Below, piece after piece: positions 1-6,867 of a stretch of 64,000 bases of DNA. The number at the start of each line of letters is the position of its first letter. The first letter of the stretch is position 1. A program made the position numbers and the translations under genes. The stretch is from positions 38,866 through 102,865 of the forward strand of contig CABHOV010000032.1 of NCBI GenBank assembly GCA_902168185.1, in the 5' to 3' direction. The DNA is from an uncultured Bacteroides sp. (GTDB lineage: Bacteria; Bacteroidota; Bacteroidia; Cytophagales; Cyclobacteriaceae). The notes beneath the pieces are model-generated. The model was given only the letters and a program-made list of their open reading frames with translations. It searched no databases and was not told the origin of the DNA.

Positions 1-589
1 TAGTCTTTGCGTATCCTCCGTCTCCCCCATCATTGGTGCGGATGTCAACAATAATAGCTTTCTGGTTTGCAAGTTCATTCAGGACATTCGTTATGGCTCC
101 TTCTGGATCGTCACCTTCCATTTTTCTTATAGATATATACCCGATATCTTTTCCTTTGATGCTACCAAAGGCCATATCTCCTTCACCTTTCACTGTTTCA
201 AGACCATCGGTATAGTTCAATTTTATTAGATTGATACTGAATTCCTCTTTGATTGCTTTCTCTCCCAGCGCAAAGCCGGAGGTATAATCTCCCATACCGT
301 TTGTATATAGTGCTGTATGGCTATCGTCTAAATATTCGATCATATCAACAAAAATACTTCGCAGTTTAGGAGAAGATGTTTGTTGCGTTACCTGTGGGCG
401 GTAAACATCATATATAGAATCCCATTTGAGATTTCGGATTTCGAATAGTGAATAATGTAAATCGAAATCCGTCCAGAATAACTCGAAGATATTTTCCGGG
501 TTGTTGTCTTCATCCTCTCCAAGCAAGATATCGGTGCAAGAACAAGCAAGGATCATTATGACCAATAAAATATAGGGTGTTCCTTTCAT
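1..589 (-). CDS. S41-family (C-terminal processing type) peptidase lipoprotein, truncated by window edge
   Basis: The minus frame opens with ATG at 589 and stays open to the window edge, giving about 196 residues. It starts with a lipoprotein signal ending in an L-A-C-type lipobox near residue 16, followed by acidic residues. At residues 150-196 it reads into the S41 core: DIGYISIRKME, then IIVDIRTNDGGDGG, the D-x-R-x-N-x-G-G stretch typical of S41/IRBP-fold peptidases. The part that would hold the catalytic Ser and Lys lies outside the window, so activity cannot be judged. Its start codon overlaps the stop of the upstream outer-membrane-type gene by 4 bp (ATGA), which implies translational coupling. 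Family assignment is fairly secure; the substrate is unknown. Confidence 0.8.
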   Translation of the reverse strand, partial: MKGTPYILLVIMILACSCTDILLGEDEDNNPENIFELFWTDFDLHYSLFEIRNLKWDSIYDVYRPQVTQQTSSPKLRSIFVDMIEYLDDSHTALYTNGMGDYTSGFALGEKAIKEEFSINLIKLNYTDGLETVKGEGDMAFGSIKGKDIGYISIRKMEGDDPEGAITNVLNELANQKAIIVDIRTNDGGDGGYAKT

Positions 590-1383
590 ATCCTATTGAA
601 GCCAAGGGTAAATTGATTTTGAAAATACCTGAATTTCTGTGGCACGTCTGTGCCTTGATAACTTAAGTCATAAGCCAGCATAAAATGCAAACGGCCTGTC
701 ATCTGACTTATATAAGAGACTCTGCAATTAACGCCTTGATAGTGATTCCATGTTGTTAACTTCCCTCTAAACGCCAAACGAATAAAGTTGTCCTGGTGTT
801 GCTCAATGAAGTAGTCATATCCATTGTACGGTGGTCGTACAAGTATACCAGCCAACGGTATTGCTACTCCGATTTGGATGTGCTTTGATCCATTAATGCG
901 CCATGTGCCCATATATTTTGCACTCATTCCGTGATACATCAGATATCCCCAGCTGTCCATATCACCCCATTGCATAAAATGAATAAGCGTATTGTATTGC
1001 AGCCCCACAAACTTTTTAGAATTCCTGCCCTCAATCTTTTTTATTTCCTTTAAGCAAGCCAATTCAACATTACCATCAATAAAAGGTGTAGCAAAAGAAG
1101 TGACCTGGTTATTCTTCAAATTTCCTGAAACAAAGGCCAGGTTGAAGCATAGCTTGTAACGGTTAATGGACTGTACGAAACCTGTCTTTAATACCAGACC
1201 GCCGGACCTATAGTTTAACGGTGAAAATGATTTGTCCTTGAGATAATTTACCGAGGTGCCAATTTGTATGAAGATGTTTGTCTTGTACGGGAGAGAGTCT
1301 AGCGTTGGCTGAGCTCCTACTAAGGTAACATGATGGCTAAGAAGTAGGACAAAAATAATTGTAAGCTGCTTTTTCATCCGCAT
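586..1383 (-). CDS. Secreted outer-membrane-type hypothetical protein
   Basis: About 265 residues. The frame extends to a TTG at 1401, but the first ATG is at 1383 (MRMKKQ), followed at once by a hydrophobic signal peptide that ends near VGAQ, so 1383 is the preferred start. The mature part has many alternating aromatic/polar strands and a C-terminus ending F-T-L-G-F-N-R-I, compatible with an outer-membrane barrel, but I recognise no named family. The stop overlaps the start of the S41 peptidase lipoprotein, so the two are probably made together; a secreted peptidase working with a membrane partner is an inference from context only. Confidence 0.7.
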   Translation of the reverse strand: MRMKKQLTIIFVLLLSHHVTLVGAQPTLDSLPYKTNIFIQIGTSVNYLKDKSFSPLNYRSGGLVLKTGFVQSINRYKLCFNLAFVSGNLKNNQVTSFATPFIDGNVELACLKEIKKIEGRNSKKFVGLQYNTLIHFMQWGDMDSWGYLMYHGMSAKYMGTWRINGSKHIQIGVAIPLAGILVRPPYNGYDYFIEQHQDNFIRLAFRGKLTTWNHYQGVNCRVSYISQMTGRLHFMLAYDLSYQGTDVPQKFRYFQNQFTLGFNRI

Positions 1384-1524
1384 AGAAAAGCAATTTAACA
1401 ATTTTGGATTATAGAGCAGTTGTATCCTGACTATGGTTAATGTGATAGGGACCTTAAATCCTTTCGATTTCGAGATGTTTCCTTTTCGTACTATTCATAT
1501 ATAGTCTGGCTACTATATTTATAC

Positions 1525-1541
1525 CAGTATATACTATACTG
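1525..1541. promoter_or_regulatory. TATA-rich inverted repeat, possible operator or 3' hairpin
   Basis: CAGTATA (1525-1531), a 3-base spacer and TATACTG (1535-1541) form a perfect 7-bp dyad. It sits just beyond the stop of the small membrane gene at 1568 and upstream of the gene starting at 1383 on the same strand. It could be an operator for the downstream pair or a weak hairpin. The surrounding 100 bp are unusually rich in TATA words, which lowers its significance. Confidence 0.3.
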
Positions 1542-1567
1542 TTTATACTATCAGCAGGAGCCGCACA

Positions 1568-1744
1568 CTAAACTCGTTTACGACGAAAGGAAAAGAATAG
1601 ACAAACTGCCACGGGTATAGCCAGCGTAAGCCATGCGAGCACATGCCAAATCCCTGTTCCGGTTAAGGCGGCCAGGAGTCCAAACAGGGTCAGTATAGCC
1701 AGTAAAACCGGGTACTTCCAAACACGAACAAAGGTTGAATTCAT
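1568..1744 (-). CDS. Small membrane protein at the end of the Xus-like operon
   Basis: A 58-codon frame (ATG at 1744, TAG ending at 1568). It has two hydrophobic stretches, about residues 11-28 and 34-52, and a basic tail (RRKRV), so it should be a two-helix inner-membrane protein with a cytoplasmic C-terminus. It begins 4 bp after the stop of the PepSY protein and is almost certainly co-transcribed with it. Small hydrophobic partners of PepSY proteins are common in Bacteroidota, but this one has no function I can name. Too short for most ORF filters; composition, spacing and topology support it as real. Confidence 0.65.
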   Translation of the reverse strand: MNSTFVRVWKYPVLLAILTLFGLLAALTGTGIWHVLAWLTLAIPVAVCLFFSFRRKRV

Positions 1745-1748
1745 AAGT

Positions 1749-2915
1749 TTACTTTACGCTTAATTCAAATTTTTCTTCTTCCATCGCCTCTTCGATTCGG
1801 GTAATCCGGGCTTCCTGCGCTTTTCTGCGGATATACCATAAGTATAATCCACTACACAAAACGACAATGGTAATGATATCAAATGCAGCCCAGAGTATCT
1901 TTAAAGGCATGCCTCCATAGTCCCCGAAGTGAAGGGGTTGAGAGATAAAAAGTGCATTTACAAACCAGGGCATATCACGCATATCGGTGAGGCTTCCGTC
2001 TTTGGCATCGATCAACGCGGGTTTGATAAGCCGGGAGGTCACCGGTGTGTTGCCTCGCAGGAAAACTGCGTAGTGATGTTTACTGGTAAATATAGTACCG
2101 GGGAAAGCCACAATGGAAACGTTCATTTCCGGAGCAGCATGCTGCGCCACCTTTACGGCATTGTCAAAGGAGCTTAGTTTACCGGAAAGTGGTTGTGCAT
2201 TTTTATAGGGTGCTACCATTTCAGCAAGCTGCCCTTGCTGCCACAATCCTAATACGATATCGGATGTAGTATTGATAACGCCGGTAAATCCTACCACCAG
2301 TGCCCACACTACGGTAACTATACCGAGCAGATTATGCAGATCAAGCCACTTCAATCTTTTTGTCCGATCTCGTACCATACCAAAATCATATTTCTTCATG
2401 ATCGGACTGTAGAGCATAAGTCCTGAAAGGATAGCGATAACAAACAGCAATCCCATAAGGCCTAAGAATAATTTACCGGGTATACCGGCAAACATATCAA
2501 CATGCAGCTTGTATATAACATACATAAAGCCTTCATCGAACTTGGGTTGATTCAACACTTCAGCAGTGCGCTCATCGAGGGCCACAAAATGTGCCACATC
2601 GGGAGGCGAGTCAATTGAATCGGCCATGCTCACCGTTACTACGTTGGGCTGCTCTTCAGTCCAAAATACATACCGGACCACGTGATCCGGTTTCAACTTC
2701 TCGGCTGTATCGACAATGACATCCAGGCTTTTGCGCGGTGTTCCTTCCGCCATCACAGGGGCTTGCGCTTCCTTGCCCAGCATATGGTTTATCTCCTCAT
2801 GAAATATCAACGGAAGTCCTGTGATGCATAGCAACAACAGGAATAAAGTACAGATAAGACTCGTCCACTTGTGTATTTCGAACCAGGCTCTCAGGTGTGA
2901 TTTTGATATACCCAT
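1749..2915 (-). CDS. PepSY-associated TM-helix protein, XusC/PiuB-like inner-membrane component of siderophore use
   Basis: 388 residues with the PepSY_TM layout: helix 1 at about 16-36 (LLLLCITGLPLIFHEE), a periplasmic PepSY domain, helices near 148-170 and 195-217, a second periplasmic PepSY-type region, and a last helix near 340-362 followed by a charged tail. Proteins of this kind accompany TonB-dependent siderophore receptors and are thought to reduce or release iron at the inner membrane. Gene order receptor, DUF4374 lipoprotein, PepSY protein matches the XusABC xenosiderophore system of Bacteroides. A GC-rich hairpin lies in the 72-bp gap to the lipoprotein gene, which could lower expression of this subunit relative to the outer-membrane parts. 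Confidence 0.85.
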   Translation of the reverse strand: MGISKSHLRAWFEIHKWTSLICTLFLLLLCITGLPLIFHEEINHMLGKEAQAPVMAEGTPRKSLDVIVDTAEKLKPDHVVRYVFWTEEQPNVVTVSMADSIDSPPDVAHFVALDERTAEVLNQPKFDEGFMYVIYKLHVDMFAGIPGKLFLGLMGLLFVIAILSGLMLYSPIMKKYDFGMVRDRTKRLKWLDLHNLLGIVTVVWALVVGFTGVINTTSDIVLGLWQQGQLAEMVAPYKNAQPLSGKLSSFDNAVKVAQHAAPEMNVSIVAFPGTIFTSKHHYAVFLRGNTPVTSRLIKPALIDAKDGSLTDMRDMPWFVNALFISQPLHFGDYGGMPLKILWAAFDIITIVVLCSGLYLWYIRRKAQEARITRIEEAMEEEKFELSVK

Positions 2916-2940
2916 AATATGATCATGTGATGAATTGAAT

Positions 2941-2969
2941 GAAAGTCCCGGCGAACACCGGGACCTTTT
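2941..2969 (-). terminator. Hairpin between the DUF4374 and PepSY genes (possible attenuator)
   Basis: GTCCCGG at 2945-2951 pairs perfectly with CCGGGAC at 2958-2964 around a 6-base loop; flanking A-rich and T-rich stretches extend the stem with one bulged base. It lies inside an operon whose genes all read leftward, so partial termination or 3'-end stabilisation of the upstream message is more likely than full termination. Confidence 0.6.
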
Positions 2970-2987
2970 AACTATCTATATACCTTA

Positions 2988-4199
2988 TCAGTCAGCAAGC
3001 TTGGCAAAGCCCCACATAAAGCCGTCATGATCTATATTGAAAGCTTGCGTAGCGCTAGTTCCATTTGAATTTAAAGAATAGTATCCATCTATATTTTCAT
3101 CTGCGTTTCTTACCCAGAAATATATCTTGCCATCTATTTCGGTAATGGCCTGCTCGTTGGCGTAAGCGTAGTGGTGCTTAGGCATGCCGGTAATTTTAGT
3201 GGCCACTTTTGTGCTCAGGTCAACAGCGTAGTAATCATAGATGAAGTTCTGAAGATTTCCGAAGCCAGCCTCCAGAGGTTCTGATGGCAACTCGATGTAT
3301 ATTTTACCATTTTTAACAAGGCCGGTAGCAATAGAGCTGCCCGGTTGAATTTCATGGGCATCCAGGCGCCAGGTTTTGTCAAAGTCTGTTTCATCTTTCT
3401 TAATGCGGATCACACTTGACTTGACAAATCCGTTGGTCAGACCTGTGCTGTATAGATATAGCGCACCATCATCACCAATGGTCCACATTTTATTCCCCGA
3501 TGAACCCCAGCCTATAGAATTCAGGCCGCCATCTTCATACTTGATTGTTTTGTCAAGTGTACGGCTTGCTATATCAATGACTGCAAACTCGATATAGTCT
3601 ACCTGATCATCCCCAAACCCCTGTCCGCTAATGGTACCATAGCTGATACCAGCATATAGCTTACCGCCTTTGGCAGCCAGGGTATGTTTACCAACCACCT
3701 GGTATTCGAATGATTCATCGCGCAGACTTGTCAGGTCTATATCTCCCGTCCTTTGCATAGTCGTTGGATTGAACGTTTGAATTTTCATGGTACTGCGTGT
3801 CTCATCCAGGTAGAAGCCCGTAGTGGCGTCCACGACTAAAAACTGAGACGAGCCTACTATAAAACCTTCATCTTTGAGAGAGCCGTCTTCATTTACCGAA
3901 TACTTTTGAAGACCTGCATCACCGGCAGCATTCGTTCTGGAGAAGATCCAATTTTTATAGGTTCTGAATCCAAATGAACTATTCACCTGAAGGGATTGCG
4001 CACTGATATCGTTAACGGTTCCGGAAGGAAAACTGCTGAAAGAAGTGAAGTAGCCTGTCTCCCACTTTTCTGCCGCACTTAAGATTACATACTTTGCATC
4101 TGCGTTTGAATCGGAGGCGTCATCATCATCGCTGCAGGATGAAAACACGAGTGCCGCAGCGAAACATACAAAGGATATCTTGGATAGTAATTTAAACAT
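2988..4199 (-). CDS. DUF4374 surface lipoprotein, XusB-like siderophore-binding protein
   Basis: 403 residues with a clear lipoprotein signal: hydrophobic stretch to FSSC (Cys about 22), then SDDDD, an acidic run of the sort used for surface export of Bacteroidota lipoproteins. The body is a string of beta-rich repeats (for example KGGKLYAGISYG, KNGKIYIELPSE, IDGKIYFWVRNADE), consistent with the DUF4374 propeller-like fold. In Bacteroides thetaiotaomicron the equivalent protein XusB binds ferric siderophores at the cell surface and works with a TonB receptor. Here it sits 12 bp behind the receptor gene, so the two should be co-translated. Identification rests on fold pattern and gene order; the ligand is not predicted. 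Confidence 0.85.
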   Translation of the reverse strand: MFKLLSKISFVCFAAALVFSSCSDDDDASDSNADAKYVILSAAEKWETGYFTSFSSFPSGTVNDISAQSLQVNSSFGFRTYKNWIFSRTNAAGDAGLQKYSVNEDGSLKDEGFIVGSSQFLVVDATTGFYLDETRSTMKIQTFNPTTMQRTGDIDLTSLRDESFEYQVVGKHTLAAKGGKLYAGISYGTISGQGFGDDQVDYIEFAVIDIASRTLDKTIKYEDGGLNSIGWGSSGNKMWTIGDDGALYLYSTGLTNGFVKSSVIRIKKDETDFDKTWRLDAHEIQPGSSIATGLVKNGKIYIELPSEPLEAGFGNLQNFIYDYYAVDLSTKVATKITGMPKHHYAYANEQAITEIDGKIYFWVRNADENIDGYYSLNSNGTSATQAFNIDHDGFMWGFAKLAD

Positions 4200-4211
4200 A
4201 GAAGTAATTAT

Positions 4212-6605
4212 TTATTGGATAGTATATGTGACTTTGAAGTGAAAGCTTCGCCCTGCGTTCTGTATTTTGAAGTTGTCATACAAGGCATCGTTGAATATAT
4301 TCTTTACCTGAAGCCCGCAGGAGAGCCTCTCGTTAAAAGGGAAATACGTTATACCGGCAGTATGGATGTTCTGGTCGGGAATGATATTGGGTGCGTCCAG
4401 TTTGGCATCGCCCCAAAGGCCCAGGAAACCATCGGGCTCGCGATCTTTGGGTATATAGTCCAGGTAGTACTGGCGAACAAATGTATAGTACCAATATCCC
4501 TGCAGCTTGTCATTTCTTGTAAATATATTCCGGCTATAGCTACTCAGTCCGAGGTTGGCAAAGAAGTAGGGTGTATTTCGCAGCCTCGCTCCTTCCACCG
4601 TTGAGTTATTGGTGTCGAACAAGCGGAAGTCCTGGTAGGTAAAATTTCCGTTTGCTTTGAGCCAGTGCAAAACACTCATCGTCAGGTCGGCCTCAAATCC
4701 TATACCCCTCACATTGCTGACATTTTCATGACGGTTGAAAAGAAAATTATAGGGTACATTCAGAATCAGGTCATGGGTGATTCTATAGAATGAGTTTACC
4801 TCCAATGTATACTTGTCATTTTTGACATGTTTATACCCCGCGTTCATGTTGATGCTGCGTTCGGGCTTGAGTTCGAAGTTGGAGACGTGTAAATTCCCAT
4901 CGCCAAAAATTTCTTCCTGTTCAGGCAAGCGCGTTGCCGCCTCTGCCGAAACACGCACAAAAGAATTTTCACCGAGCAAAAACTTTACAGCATCGGCAAA
5001 TCCCCATCGCGTGTTGGATGCACTGCGATCGATCTCGTTGCCATAATAGTCGCCGTCTACGGCGCGGGTCTTGAAGCGGTAAAACTTGGCGATAACATTA
5101 TTTGTAAGGCGCTCATCCAGAAATTTAGATTCAAGTCCCAGTGAGGTAACTGATTTATCGTAAGATGCAGGGACGGAGAGTATATCCCGCCCGGATGCGA
5201 CAAAGGTTAGTCCCAGAGGATCCTCGCCTACGCGATCCAGGTTTGTAAAGACTGTATTGAACTCCAGAACGTGATCCTCGTGGAGCTGGTATGCTGCATA
5301 GGTGCGCGAGGTAAAGACGGAGAACCGGGTATCGGATAAAGAACCTCGCACCGATACTTCTCCGCGTCGAGAGTCCGAAGGTATAAAATTACCATACCAG
5401 TCGTAGGTACCCTTGACCGTATCTATTTGCTCAACATGAATTGTGTTGGCTACCAGGAACTGATCAACGGTGAGACGATCATTGAGAAATGCTTTTTTAT
5501 AGCGAAGGGTTGGGATGACCGAATACTGTCTGCTGATGGAGGCACCGAAGGGCTGAGTCATCCTGGAACCGTATTGATTATCACGGTCTATTAAAAAAGC
5601 AGTAAGACCTATCCGAAGCTCATCGGCCCAGCGAGTATTGAGAACGCCGCCATACGCTTCTGCGAAATACTGCCGGAACGTATTATGGAACAGCTTTACT
5701 TTCTTTTCGGTGATGGTACTACTCTCGGGATCCGTAACCGGAGCCATCACTTTATAGTCGTTGTCAGAGTAGTTGAAGAAAGCATCGGCGCCTATAAAAT
5801 ATTTTCGTGTAGTATCGTTGTTCAAAACGTTTACCGACACGCGGTGTGTATTGAAAGAGGCGACCTCGTAAGAAGCTTCAGCATATCGTCGAAGCGATTT
5901 TTTGCTTACCATGTTAAGCCCGCCTCCGAGTGCATCTGCCCCGAGGCTTACGGGTAGTACGCCTTTATAGATCTCCAGGCGATCCAGCATGTTGACCGGC
6001 ACAAGGGAAAAGTTATATCCGGCACCCAGGTAATCCATGGGTATACCATCTTTGAAATACTTGATAGCTTTATCCTGAAATCCGTTAACAGATACGCTGG
6101 CATTGGAGCCAAGCCCTCCGGTTTGTCTGACGCGTACTCCCGAAGAGCGGTTCATCAGTTCGATGAGGGTGGCAGGTTGTCGTGCAAAATTCCGGGTGTC
6201 AATCACAGCCGATTTTATGGGCATATCGGCCGCCAGGCGGGTTTCCGATTTTCCTTCAACGACTATCTCCTGGAGTTGATGATCCGTTGGAGTGAGTGAC
6301 ACGTTAAGGGCAGGTCCGGGCACCGATGCGTTGACAACCTTATTCTGGTAGCCGACACCGCTAATCACTACCTCATATTGCCCGGCAGTAAGTCCTTCAA
6401 TGACAAACTCGCCTTTCTCATTGGTAATGGCTCCCTTGGTTGTGGACTTGACCGAGACGCCAGCAAATGCTACCGGCGCTCCGCTGGATTCTGTTATTGT
6501 GCCCTTCAGGGAATGTTGAGCAGCCGTCGAAAAGCCAAAAAATAGGATTACTGAAGTAAGTAAAATGCTACAGAATTGGTATTTAAGGGGTTTCTCGAAC
6601 GCCAT
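4212..6605 (-). CDS. TonB-dependent siderophore/iron receptor, XusA-like
   Basis: 797 residues: signal peptide (to about residue 29, STAAQ), a CarboxypepD_reg-like beta domain (about 32-105), a TonB-box-like EIVV near 114, plug domain (about 125-235, with VSVNGFQDKAIKYFKDG and ALGGGLNMVSKK), then a 22-strand barrel ending in an aromatic-flanked strand (FHFKVTYTIQ). It imports a substrate across the outer membrane using TonB energy. The company of DUF4374 and PepSY genes and the palindromic iron-box-like sites at its promoter point to ferric siderophore uptake. The ATG at 6605 lies only about ten bases after the likely transcription start, so the leader is very short. No earlier in-frame start is needed and no later ATG keeps the signal peptide. 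Confidence 0.88.
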   Translation of the reverse strand: MAFEKPLKYQFCSILLTSVILFFGFSTAAQHSLKGTITESSGAPVAFAGVSVKSTTKGAITNEKGEFVIEGLTAGQYEVVISGVGYQNKVVNASVPGPALNVSLTPTDHQLQEIVVEGKSETRLAADMPIKSAVIDTRNFARQPATLIELMNRSSGVRVRQTGGLGSNASVSVNGFQDKAIKYFKDGIPMDYLGAGYNFSLVPVNMLDRLEIYKGVLPVSLGADALGGGLNMVSKKSLRRYAEASYEVASFNTHRVSVNVLNNDTTRKYFIGADAFFNYSDNDYKVMAPVTDPESSTITEKKVKLFHNTFRQYFAEAYGGVLNTRWADELRIGLTAFLIDRDNQYGSRMTQPFGASISRQYSVIPTLRYKKAFLNDRLTVDQFLVANTIHVEQIDTVKGTYDWYGNFIPSDSRRGEVSVRGSLSDTRFSVFTSRTYAAYQLHEDHVLEFNTVFTNLDRVGEDPLGLTFVASGRDILSVPASYDKSVTSLGLESKFLDERLTNNVIAKFYRFKTRAVDGDYYGNEIDRSASNTRWGFADAVKFLLGENSFVRVSAEAATRLPEQEEIFGDGNLHVSNFELKPERSINMNAGYKHVKNDKYTLEVNSFYRITHDLILNVPYNFLFNRHENVSNVRGIGFEADLTMSVLHWLKANGNFTYQDFRLFDTNNSTVEGARLRNTPYFFANLGLSSYSRNIFTRNDKLQGYWYYTFVRQYYLDYIPKDREPDGFLGLWGDAKLDAPNIIPDQNIHTAGITYFPFNERLSCGLQVKNIFNDALYDNFKIQNAGRSFHFKVTYTIQ

Positions 6606-6620
6606 TTAGAATGAGTCTAA
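6606..6620. promoter_or_regulatory. Proximal 15-bp palindromic operator of the iron-uptake operon
   Basis: TTAGA at 6606-6610 and TCTAA at 6616-6620 form a dyad; with one more base each side the arms are a perfect 6-bp inverted repeat (6605-6621). It covers the expected transcription start and touches the receptor's start codon. The likely binder is an iron-sensing repressor of the Fur or DtxR/IdeR type (inference). Confidence 0.65.
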
Positions 6621-6623
6621 ACA

Positions 6624-6654
6624 CAAATGTATTATTTAGAACTATTCTAAGCAA
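6624..6654 (-). promoter_or_regulatory. Bacteroidota-type promoter of the Xus-like operon
   Basis: Reading leftward, a -33 TTG (6654-6652) is followed by exactly 20 bases and then TACATTTG (6631-6624), a full match to the Bacteroidota -7 consensus TAnnTTTG. One palindrome lies between the two elements and another just downstream. Confidence 0.75.
6636..6650. promoter_or_regulatory. Distal 15-bp palindromic operator of the iron-uptake operon
   Basis: TTAGAA (6636-6641), spacer CTA, TTCTAA (6645-6650): a perfect inverted repeat wedged between the -33 and -7 elements. Its centre is 30 bp, about three helical turns, from the proximal palindrome, so two repressor dimers could sit on the same face. 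Confidence 0.65.
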
Positions 6655-6867
6655 GAATTTGTTGGCGGATACCCCATTTTATTCTTTCCACCCGTACCCG
6701 GCTAACCCGATAGATACTCTTCGAACAATGCCATCATGACTCAGCGATAAGACCGTTTCTGCCGGGAGCAGATTGTTTTTGCAAGGAGAACCTTCCCGCG
6801 GGCAATCTCGCTGCCACAGACGGTTTATATAGCCTTGACACGGAGGCATAGGCAGTTACTGATAACC

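Noticed and set aside
33..215. Plus-strand frame of 60 codons
   Set aside because: It lies antisense to the S41 peptidase frame, which has recognisable motifs.
1491..1560. TATA-rich cluster as a promoter array
   Set aside because: Bacteroidota promoters use TAnnTTTG with an upstream TTG; TATA words are common everywhere in this window.
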